Source: Exophiala sp. HKRS030 (Eukaryota > Ascomycota > Eurotiomycetes > Chaetothyriales > Herpotrichiellaceae). Taken from it: 64,000 nucleotides of DNA. Of this stretch, positions 31,645 through 42,329 are shown piece after piece. Numbering within the stretch: the first letter of the stretch is position 1; each line of letters opens with the position of its first letter. A model generated the notes under the pieces. The model saw only the letters and a list, made by a program, of their open reading frames with translations. It was not told the DNA's origin and ran no database searches. The translations under genes and the position numbers were made by a program. Where the stretch lies: the NCBI GenBank assembly GCA_023897205.1, contig JAHWDD010000008.1, positions 1,116,001 through 1,180,000 of the forward strand, written 5' to 3'.

Positions 31645-32850
31645 GACGAAGGCCCCAAAAGCCGATATATTCTCGCACCATCAACGGGCAAGCAGCCTCC
31701 GTGAACGACACCGCTTTTGATGGCCTAGAGGGAAATACCGTTTGTGGAAATTTTGAAAGAGAATGGGAACTCGGTCCGAAACTACAAGATCAGATTTTGT
31801 TCGTTTTGTTCGTTTTGTTCGTGACAGTTCCACTGGCAGCTTCAGTATCATGCAGTGGATTCATACACAAACAAAGAAGAGTGGGAATCATTTCGTAAAA
31901 GTTGTCAAGACTCGAACAATCATGCGGATCAGGTAGGACAGTGGGTAAGAGGTTTCTGTTCGTACCTGGAGCAACAGCATTCCTCTGACGCATTTGTCTT
32001 CCTGGATGAGACATGAACGCCGAGCAAAAGTTGCCCTCGTACCGAATCAATGACCGCACGAAGCGTCCTCTCGATCTCCCAGCTGTCCTCCTTGATAGAA
32101 ACATCGCTGTTTTCCATATCCTGAGTCCGCCCCCGCCATGGGCATCTTGTCGACGGACAATCCCCAACACCGCGGCGTGACTGAAACATTGACTTTGTAG
32201 GCGCGATTCTTAGGCGGCCCAGTATGCTCTGTCATTTCAGTGCCTGACAATTGCTGAAAACGTGGTGCGAAAGTGCGGTGAGCCTCGGGTACGTGAAGGC
32301 GATGTGGTCCAGGCTGAAAGGACACTTACAATCGTTGTTCGTCTGCTCTGTAACCCGTATGCGGTTCAAATCTTGGGAATGAGTCGTTCGGTGGCTCGGC
32401 GGTAATTGATGGATGAAATCTTACTTTCTCGTTACAAGCGTTTCTTCGAGATAGATTACCTATATCCACAATTCTTATTTGTTGTGCCTCGAACCCCATG
32501 GCGCCAATGTCGATGCCCAGCACGGATTTGAACAGGGGTGACGAAAATTATTCCTGGATACAGGAGACTGAGGAAAAATCGCAAAGCACACATGGTCGAT
32601 CTCTTCCATCTTCTCGACGTTCGACACGATAGTCTTTGCAAAAAACGAAGTGTACATCGCAGTCATGGTCTTCCATCTTGTAGCTCGACGAGCAGATGGC
32701 TGTCCAGCTTCCATCGTGTTCTCCGTATGGTGAAGCCCATTTCTCTTTTTTTGCTTTCCACCGTCATCGGAGGCTCGTGCGAGGGAAAATGATCGACTAC
32801 CAGCGACCGAGGCTTGATGCGCCACCTGACGACGAGGGAGGACTGCGTGG
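31645..32850. other. Decayed sequence, no assigned gene
   Basis: The stretch lies between kinase and P450 remnants. Long minus-strand frames (to 194 codons, 32475-33059) continue past the P450 stop in other frames but carry no P450 helix I, ExxR or heme-binding motifs. Confidence 0.4.
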
Positions 32851-32853
32851 AGC

Positions 32854-33400
32854 CTAGTCGCCAATGATGTCGAAAGTGGTGAAGTTGTACCATTTGACCA
32901 TGTTGACCATGTCGACCTTTCCGTCGGCGGCTGCCTTGTCCCGGAGGTTTTGGATAAAGAGGTCAATGTAGTGTGTGAGAATGTCTTCTTGGCCCCAGAG
33001 CGCTCGCTCGGAAAAGACGTGGGGCAGTGTTCGGCGGTGGCGAGAGTGATCCTCGCCATCAGCTCTGACGATACTGCAGGCTTTGGTGGTCGGGACCCTG
33101 TGGAATCTCAAGTCCTTGTCGAATGACCGCCGTCCGCTTTTTCTGGGTCCGAATATTTCTTTCCACGCGGTCGGAGAAGTGAAGGAGGCTTTTGGGTCCA
33201 CACCGAACGGCCGTGCCGTACTCGTCATGCAGTGCCTTCATCTTGTTGACTGCGGTCCCACGCCAGGTGTGCCAACACCACGGTAGGATGGTGATTGCCC
33301 ATAGCTTCGCCCTGGGCAACCTAGTCAGGAGGTGAAAGAACAACCTGTAAGCTGTTTGAGCGAGTAAAGCGAGGACCTAAAGTAGAAATCGTGTCAGGAT
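32854..33400 (-). pseudogene. Cytochrome P450, N-terminal remnant
   Basis: The minus strand reads YRLFFHLLTRLPRAKLWAIT (about 33360-33300), then WCWHTWRGTAVNKMKALHDE, TSPTAWKEIFGPRKSGRRSF and DGEDHSRHRRTLPHVFSERA. This is the N-terminal third of a fungal P450 of the trichothecene/isotrichodermin-hydroxylase-like type. A 1-nt shift near 33185 separates the two frames. A TAG follows FDIIGD at about 32856. The heme-binding half is absent, so it cannot be functional. Confidence 0.85.
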
Positions 33401-34027
33401 TCCAACATCAAGATAGAGCCGGTGCCTACCGGCGACGGAGTAATTCCACGATGCAACCACAGCGTCTTTGCAATAAACTTGGGAGACTCACCCCGAAAAT
33501 TGCAAAGCAAGCAAGTAGGAGGCTTCCTTTCTCAACGGTCGAATCCATCGCCACAAAATGATGTCGAGAGCTTGCCATCATCACGAGGAATGGCAATCCC
33601 TACACAAGTGAGTCGAGAGGACCTTTCCTCAGATGTCTAAGTGCCTGGATCCTGGGCTTGGTCCCTGAGGGTACTTGCAGCCATGCACAACGAAGCCTGA
33701 GGGAACAATAGCAGGATAGAAACGTAGCGCCGCTATTTCCTGTTCTGCAGAGGCCATGAGACCTGCGTGAGATTTTTCGCAGCGACGGTAGAGTTTCCAT
33801 GGCGCGATACCTGTGGCCTTGGTTACCGAAAAATGGTGGCTTTGTTGGATTGCTCTCAGTCCATTCCCAGACAACATCTCGAAACGTTGAGGGCGGGCGT
33901 GTTGTCACGTATGAGTGGTATCAAGCATGTTAAGTTCTAATTACAGGGAGAACCTCCACCTTATCCTCCAATATTACCGCTAAGCCTAACCTGTTAGGTT
34001 GGCTGTCATTTCACAATATAACAACAC
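33401..34027. other. Intergenic, no recognised gene
   Basis: Short minus-strand frames (33600-33908) are not assignable. The region separates the P450 relic from an R1 repeat copy. Confidence 0.35.
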
Positions 34028-34112
34028 GCAGGCCGCGGCAGTTCCCGAATAGGGATATTCAACAACAACCACCAGGCAGTACTAGTCACGTGATCGGGAT
34101 TCTGACAGTTAC
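34028..34112 (+). repeat. Dispersed repeat R1, copy C
   Basis: This is a strong copy of R1: CAGTTCCCGAATAGG, a slightly longer spacer with CAACAAC, then TACTAGTCACGTGATCGGGA and TTCTGACA. It lies about 380 bp upstream of the trypsin-like gene. Confidence 0.78.
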
Positions 34113-34494
34113 CGACCCTTCGTGTAAGGACTGACCCTAAACAGCATGGCAAGTTTTGCGCACATCCCTCCAGGGCTGTCAACAAACTCAGTGAGATTCA
34201 GAGAGCCTCGCACCGTCTGGAGGAGCCATTTGTAATGCGGAGGTGGTGGGTAATAGTGTAGGCGGATGTCTGACAGGAGGCATATGTAGATGTGGGTGGG
34301 CACAGGTTGGTGGATCACAGTTATCAGGCTTAACACCCCAACAAGAGCGACAACTCTTGTCCATCTGCTGTTCCGTAGCAAACATGTGCACCACCGTAGT
34401 GATTCCCAGCCATAGAAAATCGCCGGAATTGACGAGTCCATGACCATATCTTACCATGTCGCAACGATAAGAACACCACCACAGGGCATATGAA

Positions 34495-36454
34495 ATGGAC
34501 GCCTCAGATCCAAAAGACATGGATACTAGTCAATCCCAGCAAGATTTAAGTGACCACTTGCGCCAAAATCAGGCTACATCCAATCGTGATTCCCCAGAGC
34601 CCTCTCGCCATGAGTTTGTTCATCCGCGCACACAAACACCGACACCTTTTGTTCCTGACAAAGACATTGTTGACAACAATGAGCCACATGGTCTATCCTC
34701 CCCTTCTATTTCAGCACTGAACATGAGCTCAACCGTTCTAGTGCGATCTGCACTCAATCCGCCCGTTCCAAACCTACCCACACTCACCCTCTCACCACGA
34801 GACGAACCGAACGAGGATGAGAAACATGGCTACTATTATGGAATTCCTTCGCGTCCTCTCTTAGTCGCTCGGTCCAATACACAGCCATGGCAGAGTCATC
34901 CTTTTTCATCCTCTTGGCCTTCGGCAAAGACCCTCCAAGCCGTCGAGCGCAGCCATCCCATCGCCGAGGCATGGTGCTCGGGGCTTTTCAGACAAATCAT
35001 CGAGGTTTTGAAGAATGTTTCATTCACAACTATCGATGTGGTCCGAATTGGTTATCTGCAAGACAAGGAACTGCCTCCGGTGGTGCTCTGGATCGGCGTG
35101 CCAAATAACAGTTTGTCCTCACGTGTAGGAAACGAAATCGTCGATGCCTGCGTAAGCTTCACCCTCATCTGTCCAACTCCAGCCCCGTGGAAATTAGACT
35201 GACCAAGCTCCGCAGGTTGAAATCTTGCGACGGTACCAGCTTTTCGATGTTCAATGCGAGATCAGAGAGTCGGAATATCGGCAGTCAGCACCGTCGCCCA
35301 CATGTTCGCCCACATATCTGGCACCCGAAACCGCCACCTTCGCGTCGGGTGGATTCCCGGCCCAGCTGATCGCCTCGCCCGGTCAGTCTATCAATCTCGC
35401 GGGTTCCACCGCCCACGGGTCTCTCGGCCCTTACCTCCGAGCTGGCAAAGGCAACCCGGATGCAGAGGGCGTATATGCTATTACCTGCAGGCACGCCGCC
35501 CTTCCAGGTACCGACCTCGAGGAAAACTTTGATTGGAAGCGTGCCGGCCAGCCGCTCAAGAACATCCTGCTTCCTTCAGACGCCACCGTTTGTCAAGAGC
35601 TAAAGGAGATTAACAGTAGTGAGAGGATACATAAAGTGAAGAGACTCGATATTCGGGAGAAGTTGATGGTCTGTTTGCCCGAGGAGGAGGAGAGGTTGAA
35701 ACTGAGACTAGAGCGGCTCCACCACGAGACAAACCTTCGAGAAGACCGTCAACAGCTTCTGTCCGCTTGGGCGCCGAAGGAGAATCGCGTGTTCGGCCAC
35801 GTCGTGACCGCCCCCCCACTTCGGGTTGCGAAATCTAGCGACCCATCAGGCCTTGGATCAATTGTGGACTGGGCTTTGATAAAGGTCCACCTGAAAAAAC
35901 AATCAGATGGGAAGGTAATGAATTGGATTAATTTCAAGCCCGATGAGACAGCGCAAGTCAACGACATGATGATTCATCATCTTGAGCATCATCCAGAATC
36001 ACGATTCGATCTGCTTAAAGAAAGCACGCTGTGTCTTAGTCGAGCAGTTCCAGCCAATGAGCTCCATTTCCTCTTTAAACCAATCGAGTTCCTACCAGAA
36101 AAGGACTTTCAGCGCATCCTTGTGGGTATGAAGGGCGCACACAGTGGATTAACATGGGGACAAGTCAATGGGGTGAGCTCAATCGTGTCGCACCATGACA
36201 CCAACAAAGGCACTCAAGAAACACTGTCCATGGAATTGTGTGTTCTTCCCTTTCTCAGAACCAACGACAAGGCCTTTTCTCAATGTGGAGACTCTGGTTC
36301 AGCCGTTTTCGATCTCGAGGGCAGGATTGTTGGGATCGTACACGGTGGCTCAGGCTCACTACAGAAAGCATCAAAAGACGTTACATACGTGTCTCTGATG
36401 GCAGATATCCAACGGGGACTGAATGAGCGTGGGTACAGCGTTGAGATCGCGTAA
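34495..36454 (+). CDS. Trypsin-like (PA clan) serine protease-like protein
   Basis: Exon 1 is 34495-35151, the intron is 35152-35215 (GTAAGC, CTGAC branch word, CGCAG) and exon 2 is 35216-36454. It is in frame with 631 aa. The N-terminal ~110 residues are polar and disordered. A conserved fungal domain follows (about 150-250; WIGVPNN, CEIRESEYR). The protease-like core has AITCRHAAL with His312, SIVDWALIKV with Asp437 and CGDSGSAVF with Ser579, then GIVHGG; together these form a His-Asp-Ser triad. A charged coiled-coil-like insert (about 350-400) lies between His and Asp. No signal peptide is visible, so an intracellular protease or protease-derived regulator is likely. Fragments of close paralogues lie at 22.3, 24.1, 25.0-25.5 and 27.9 kb. 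Substrate and role are unknown. Confidence 0.85.
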
Positions 36455-37683
36455 GAGGGCAAACTAGGGGGCTACGATTGGGCTTCATTTTCTTTTTTTC
36501 CAGGGGAGCTGCGTGCTGGACCACATTTTCTTGCTCTGCGACGAAATGACTCCATGTGTATTCTAGGCCTATTACAAAGATCATAGACTAATGTTATGGC
36601 GTTACTCAGCGTTGGCGACTTGGTCATGAACGAGGAGATTACTAGTTGTTTAGACGGCCCAGGGGCCTCCTCCGCGGAGTCCTCCGCCAACCTGTCTTTA
36701 CAAGTTGAGACCTTTTACTAGGCTCAGACCACTCCTTTTATAGGCCCCTCTAGACGCTCATTTTTTTTGCTCCCTAGGCCTATTTCACAGGCGCTTGCTT
36801 GGGGCCACGCACGACGCCTAGCATTCACATTCCCGAGAAAATAGCCTCATAGTCATCGAGGTCAGACTCGACAATACATCATATTGGACCCCCCCTTGGG
36901 AATCAAAGTACCTATAGATTGCACTCTGTCTGACAAGGCGTCTTTTACTGTTGAAGGAAAGATGAAACCACGACTCGATGTTGTTCTAGCCTTCCTATAA
37001 ATTTAGGAGCTCCTTCAAGTATATCGGTTTCGGCTTTGGATGCCTTGACATACGAAAAGTGCCATTTGGATACAACCTTCCCTGAAGAAACACCGAAGCC
37101 TTCTTGAGGTTCTTATCAAATTAGTCTATCTTGGTCTTCCCTTTTCATCGCAAAAGGTCCGATCTTAGCAAATCCTAGAATGCTCCTTTGTCTTCATATT
37201 CCAGCTCAGAAACGTCAGCTTCATTAATCAGACCTTGCAACGTAGTTCAAAAGTACAAATCTTTTCTTGTGAGCAGCAAAGTGTCTACCTCACCTGTCTG
37301 AGGGTACGGGTCTCCCTTTCCTTGAAACTCTCCAAGATATGAATCTTTCTTTCCTTGCGACTTAGCTACTACTAAAGGTACGGTTCTCGCTTTCCTTGTC
37401 TAGTCAAATTCCTTGCACACTGCTCTTTCTTGTCCCATCTTGCATGTCGTCGATTTTTTCTTTCTGTCTGATACGCCGTCTCTCTCACTCTTGCGTTTGG
37501 TATACATTCACTGCCGCGGGTCCAAAGCGTGAGCTTCATCGCAGTATTCTTTGGGTCTATCAGATTTGTCCATTTTCACAGCTGGCTCCGCAAGCTTCAT
37601 CCTCAACTCCGCCAACGACTCCGCGGCTCTGCCGCCGCGACTGCAAGATCCACCGGACCTGACCCTCTTCATACTCTCAGAAG
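36455..37683. other. Intergenic and promoter region
   Basis: No gene is recognised. A short block at about 36578-36612 is shared with about 19748-19790. From about 37260 the plus strand becomes pyrimidine-rich with repeated TTTCCTTG words, consistent with a fungal promoter for the gene at 37684. Confidence 0.45.
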
Positions 37684-38535
37684 ATGTCTACCACTGACCA
37701 TAACGATTCCGACAAACCTAACGACTCAGGCAACCCCATTGATTCCGAGCACCCTGACCAATCCGAGAACCTTGACCCCTCCTCCCTGGATCTACAGAGA
37801 CAGGGACCTCCTCATGAAGTCAATATTTGTTCCGGTAATTCTGGGCCGGAAATCCCGAAAAACTCTCATGACAAAAACCCTCTTCTCAGTGATGTTGATT
37901 TGGATAAAATCAGTGACGGGGACTATCGTGTCGTACGGTCACTGCTGAAGAGTACGAGCAACTGGAATAGGAGAAATATCCACTTCAGTGATCGTGAGTC
38001 GGACGAGGTCGATGCCGAGCTACTACCGTGCTTTAAGGAACTGGCAAATCAAGAGTTTTTCCGTGGGCAAACCAGGACCCTTCGGTTGAGTGGTCGTGAC
38101 TCAGAAGTCGATACCAAAGCCATACGTTTGATCAAAGAACTACAAGATCAAGAGACGTCTCGTGGGAAACCCCCTCGATCGAATGGTCACGACTCCAATG
38201 AAGCCGACGCCGGGGTCCGACCCTTCTTTGAGGGGCTGGAGGAACTCGAAAGTCAAAATGCTTCTCGTGGAAGAGTTATATGTATCAGTGATCATAATTC
38301 GGGTGATCAAGAGGAGTCTGGCGGGCAAGAGGAAGCTGACCAGCAAGGGGACAAGCCGGAGGAGGCTGACAAGAAGGGGGAAAAGCAAGGGGAGGCTCAC
38401 AAACAAGGGAGAAAGAGAAAGGAGGTTGACAAGCAAGAGGCAGGTCAAGGACCGGAATGGATGGCGGCACTAGCAAAATGGATTGGTCGGCCATGGTTTC
38501 CTCGACCAAGGAGCCAACACAGGAAACGGGATTAG
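37684..38535 (+). CDS. Orphan charged repeat protein, 283 aa
   Basis: Single-exon ORF with ATG at 37684. Residues 1-60 are Asp/Ser/Pro-rich. From about 99 to 212 there are three imperfect ~32-36-residue repeats. Each starts with a Ser/Asp-rich turn (SDRESDEVDAE, SGRDSEVDTKA, NGHDSNEADAG), continues through a helix ending in a Glu/Leu-rich run and closes with a basic segment (FRGQTR, SRGKPPR, SRGRVIC). A fourth partial turn (SDHNSGDQEE) leads into a Lys/Glu/Gln-rich tract with EEADxxGxK spacing, then a basic tail (RPWFPRPRSQHRKRD). No membrane segment or signal peptide is seen. A 5' pyrimidine-rich promoter and clean coding bias support a real gene. The family is unknown; a nuclear or scaffold role is only a guess. 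Confidence 0.6.
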   Translation: MSTTDHNDSDKPNDSGNPIDSEHPDQSENLDPSSLDLQRQGPPHEVNICSGNSGPEIPKNSHDKNPLLSDVDLDKISDGDYRVVRSLLKSTSNWNRRNIHFSDRESDEVDAELLPCFKELANQEFFRGQTRTLRLSGRDSEVDTKAIRLIKELQDQETSRGKPPRSNGHDSNEADAGVRPFFEGLEELESQNASRGRVICISDHNSGDQEESGGQEEADQQGDKPEEADKKGEKQGEAHKQGRKRKEVDKQEAGQGPEWMAALAKWIGRPWFPRPRSQHRKRD

Positions 38536-39610
38536 ATGGCATGGCACGAACAAAGTGTATCAATACGAACAACCAGGGCCATTCGAAATGCTCCCTCTTA
38601 TCTTCTTGAACACATTGAGGCGCGGAATGGAACTCTGACCAATCCATCTTTCTCGGATGGGTGCGCTAATCAGTACTGTTGATCTGCATTACACACACCG
38701 CCGCCTTATACTTATCACTGATATAACCGATTGATTACAAAATACACACGTCTGAGTAACTTATAATCCCGTCGTTGCTACTGCTCTTATTGGCGACTCG
38801 GTGCTCGTCTATTCTCACTATCCTTAAGGATGTCTCTGGACGTCCTGGTATTTTGTCGATTACCATTTGACTCACATTGATACCAAGGAATTACAATTTG
38901 GGAATTCTTTCGGTGATAAGTATAGCCTTGTGAGTGATTCAGAGGTGTGTGTGCGTGGTACCATATCGTCCTTGCGTGGTAAGGTGTCAGAGACATGTTG
39001 GCATGTGCCTGGGTGTTTTCAAACAACTTTGGCAATTGTACACTTCGGCAACCAGCAATGCATCCTTCAGCCTGTAGCCTGCGCCCTCGATTTACCTGTC
39101 GTGTCTTTTAAATCTCGTCTCTGCCGACCTTTCCAGTTTCCGACAACCATCATGGCGACGGGCCTCCTTTGGACATCATCGGTCCGTCACGCGAGATTAC
39201 TTAGACTCGTCGTCGTCGTCGTCATCGTCAACCGTTCCAACTCCTGATCAACACGATCAAGCCGAGCTGATATTTAAGCACATGGTCTCCGATTGCGAAC
39301 CTTTGCAGATGTCACCCTCGTCCGAACCGTCCATGAATTAATTGAATCCCAACTTTATATCACCCCCGACATGACCCTCAATCCACCCCCCTCCTCGGCT
39401 CCTAGCCATTTACCATGACATCGCGACCATTCTGCATCTCAGTGGAGGCGGGGATCATGCCGATCAAATCATTCGAGAAATGGAAGAAGTGAACATGGAA
39501 GAAGATGCGTCCCACCAAGTCTACTTGCTGCAACCAGAGCTACTTCGGCTTAACTCTCAGGCGTGGCCAGTTCTCATAAATTGCAGCACGTACACACATA
39601 CACACACACC

Positions 39611-39658
<48 letters not shown>

Positions 39659-40001
39659 ATCATAATTTTACTCGCATAACACTTGGACGGTGCGCACCTA
39701 AAAATGCCAACGAGAGCGTGTGTTTAGGGTGTATTCAATCATTCCGAGCTGCGTACGAGAGATCTGACAGGCCCCTTACGAGGGGTACCGTCCTGGGCAC
39801 CCGAGGTCCGAAACTGGGACTTCTTACACAATCAGTGGGTGCGATCCGTGAACATCCAGAAAGGATGAAAAGTCTGGTGAGATTCAGCTATAGAAATGGC
39901 AGAGACGCCCAGGGTCATAGCCATGAAAATGATGTTCCTAGGGCATTCCATGGCCTAGAAATGTACATGCAACAATGGTGTGGTGGTCCAGGCTTTGCCG
40001 T
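38536..40001. other. Intergenic with microsatellite
   Basis: No supported gene. A (CA)n(GA)n tract lies at about 39592-39655. Frames at 38867-39247 and 39718-40029 (+) are not recognised. Confidence 0.4.
39592..39655. repeat. Microsatellite (CA)n(GA)n
   Basis: A CA-rich run passes into an uninterrupted GA run of about 34 bp. Confidence 0.9.
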
Positions 40002-41045
40002 TCAGCACCGTCGCCCTTCCCATCTTTGAGCATGGCCGTCTAGTCCGGTGTCTCGGTATCGCTTCAAAGTCTCCAGTACTTCACCGAGGTTCTTCGCTTC
40101 CAGTTCTTTCCCCTTGCGATCCTCAGCGTGACCGTCGCTTTCTCCAGCTATTTTCTTAATGACGTCCGCGTCCGTCTCCCTAGGAGGGTCTTTGGAAGCT
40201 TTTGCAGAATTCCGGTCTCAACAACCAGGGAATTAAGGTAGCACATGAAGGATACCATGCTCACCTATCAGTGGGCGTCACTGGGTCAGTCATCTCAAGC
40301 CTGATAATGTCGTTTATGCAATGGACAATACAGTATTCTTACCTCATAATAAGTCTCCATGCGTTCAATGACGCGAACCGTTGCCTCATTCCTTTCTCCT
40401 GGTTGGCGGCGTCCGGTATTGTTCCCGTTAGCATCATCGTCTTCACCGTGATGAAGGAGCTCAGGAGTCTTGGCCACCTCGAAGACAAAGTCAGACTTGA
40501 CGAGAGGAAGTGCTGTGCGGGCGCCCATTATCGTTGGTAGCAGAATATCATATCCAATTTGAAGAAAGATCTGTATCATGCGGTCCTTGCGGTCATTGCC
40601 TTCATGGCTGTCGTCGTCGTCCAAAGAGACTTCGCCGATGTAGTTATTCGTCAAATCTATTAGCCGCGCAGCGACGCCCCTGGCTCTCTCCCGCACCTCT
40701 GTTTGCCGAACGTCGACCAAGCTGTCAAAGAAATCCGTCTTGTCTCGTCCATGGCATCCGAGGAGATCCGCCAGTGTGCAGTAGGACTGTTCCTTCAGTT
40801 TGTCGAGTTTTGACCGAATGAGTTGCTGTCGTAAATTGTTGAGCATCTCCTCATAAGTGCGGGTAGCACCTAATGTCCGTTTGATGAACACATCTACCGT
40901 GTGCCAGACTGCGTGAAGATGCCCTTTCGCAATCTTGCCCCATTTCTCTGATTGAAGCTCGAAGTATCTCGTGTACGCACCCTCGCCGCTTAGCTCGCCT
41001 TTCGGCTCCTTTCCATTTCCCAATGGCGCGGATTTGCCAAACCAA
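40002..41045 (-). pseudogene. Dynamin-like stalk/GED fragment, no GTPase
   Basis: The minus strand (41023 to about 40343) reads SEKWGKIAKGHLHAVWHTVD, then VFIKRTLG and, later, RVIERMETYYE: the stalk and effector region of fungal Mx/dynamin-like GTPases. A further block (about 40190-40030) has VIKKIAGESDGHAEDRKGKE and LGEVLETLKRYRD, a GED C-terminus. The usual segment between the two (FVDNVIVLAVE-type) is missing. The obvious donor (GTAAGA at 40342) does not join the GED block in frame with the nearest acceptor. No GTPase domain with a P-loop is found upstream on this strand. It is most likely a 5'-truncated pseudogene; a stand-alone effector protein is a less likely alternative. Confidence 0.75.
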
Positions 41046-41175
41046 GACTCACGAACGTGAACCGGGAAACATCTTCGATGATACTGAGGGTCGTGGGGAG
41101 CGACGTCACTGGGATGCCCAGAGCTTGCGGAAGAAACAAGATTCGGAGAATGACCTAGATCTTCTGGTTAGCTGA

Positions 41176-42150
41176 ATGTCGCTGAAAGAACGAGATGAGA
41201 GAACAAACCAAGAACTGAAACGAAATGCTCGGAGAAAGAAAACGCGGCAACCACGTACTCGGACGAGAGATGTTCGAAAGCAACAGGCCCCGGAAGAGTA
41301 CGCTCCATACTGTCGTCCAACACCATCTATTTCGGCAGAGCCGCATTTTCACCAATACAAAATATTCCACGCCATTGACAGGCTTGTCCGCGGTCTTTTC
41401 GACTTAAAGAAGAGATCTCGTACCTCCCCTGATAGTGTCAACCAATTCGTTGACGAGGTGCCAGGCACTCTCAATAACTCGGCGCCTTCGCAGCTCGTTG
41501 AAGACAAATGCATTGACATTGTTCATCTCTCAGAAGCACGAATAGATGTCAAGGTTAAGGCTGCGCTGGAGGACATATTCAAAGCATTGAAAACTGCTAC
41601 ACGGTCGCATGAATCCGATTTTCCTGATTCACTTCTGAAAGATATGTCTCGCTCTGTCGAACATTCGCCTTCACCGGCGGACTTACTACGGAAACTTCTT
41701 GTTCCTCTGCGTTTTCCTACAAAGCTTGTGGCAGAATTTCCGCAGGCTAAATCGGGCTCGAGACAACCACTTTGTGATCCTCACCGACTCTCTCCTCCGA
41801 GTTGCAGAGTCATCATACAAAAGATGGGGCTCGATTGCGCTAAACACCGGAAGAGTAGATTCAAAACAGACCCGAATGTACTGGAATCGCAAGAGGAGCA
41901 TTTTTCGCGATGCTTGGAGGACTCAGATTCTACCAACACAGTGCAGGAGATCTCGCTTTTGTACGATTATACATGTGCCATGTCAAAGGACAAGTATAAT
42001 TCTGAAACTCTTGCATACCGGGTGTCTCGGCCGTTGAGCCTGACCGCGGGCATTTGCCAACAGGGCCAGGGGCGAGGAGCATCGGCGGGAGAAACGCCGC
42101 ACCAAAGGGATCATGGACCAACTCCCGACATCAGAGATCAAAGTGCCTAA
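41176..42150 (+). CDS. Hypothetical ORF, uncertain
   Basis: A 324-codon open frame begins near 41176. The N-terminal ~60 residues are strongly basic (RRKKTRQPRTRTRDVRKQ). The middle is helical (DIVHLSEARIDVKVKAALED). After about residue 180 a neighbouring frame looks more protein-like (YKRWGSIALNTG, about 41815-41860), and another short frame continues to 42301. This suggests frameshift decay in the 3' half. The family is not recognised. Confidence 0.35.
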   Translation: MSLKERDERTNQELKRNARRKKTRQPRTRTRDVRKQQAPEEYAPYCRPTPSISAEPHFHQYKIFHAIDRLVRGLFDLKKRSRTSPDSVNQFVDEVPGTLNNSAPSQLVEDKCIDIVHLSEARIDVKVKAALEDIFKALKTATRSHESDFPDSLLKDMSRSVEHSPSPADLLRKLLVPLRFPTKLVAEFPQAKSGSRQPLCDPHRLSPPSCRVIIQKMGLDCAKHRKSRFKTDPNVLESQEEHFSRCLEDSDSTNTVQEISLLYDYTCAMSKDKYNSETLAYRVSRPLSLTAGICQQGQGRGASAGETPHQRDHGPTPDIRDQSA

Positions 42151-42329
42151 GAAATCTCGTCCTCCTCCTGAAGACCTTGGCGGCAGGAAGAATAACCGCC
42201 CGCGGAGGATGAAACAGATTCGACATGATGCCTTTTTGGCTGAACTGGCCAGTGATGCTGAGAAGGGGGTAATCGCTCGAGAGAGGTGGGAAGGATCTTG
42301 ATGGCTTGCTCTTTCGATCAAGTCACATA

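Noticed and set aside
32341..32400. GGTTCAAATC word suggestive of a tRNA T-loop
   Set aside because: No matching acceptor stem, D-loop or anticodon stem could be drawn around it.
32475..33059. 194-codon minus-strand ORF downstream of the P450 fragment
   Set aside because: It overlaps the P450 remnant in a different frame, has a Ser/Thr/Arg composition typical of shadow frames and shows no P450 motifs.
33600..33908. Possible P450 mid-region (ALRFYPAI-like word) on the minus strand
   Set aside because: It lies 5' of the P450 N-terminus, has no ExxR partner and is in the wrong order. The resemblance is probably coincidental.
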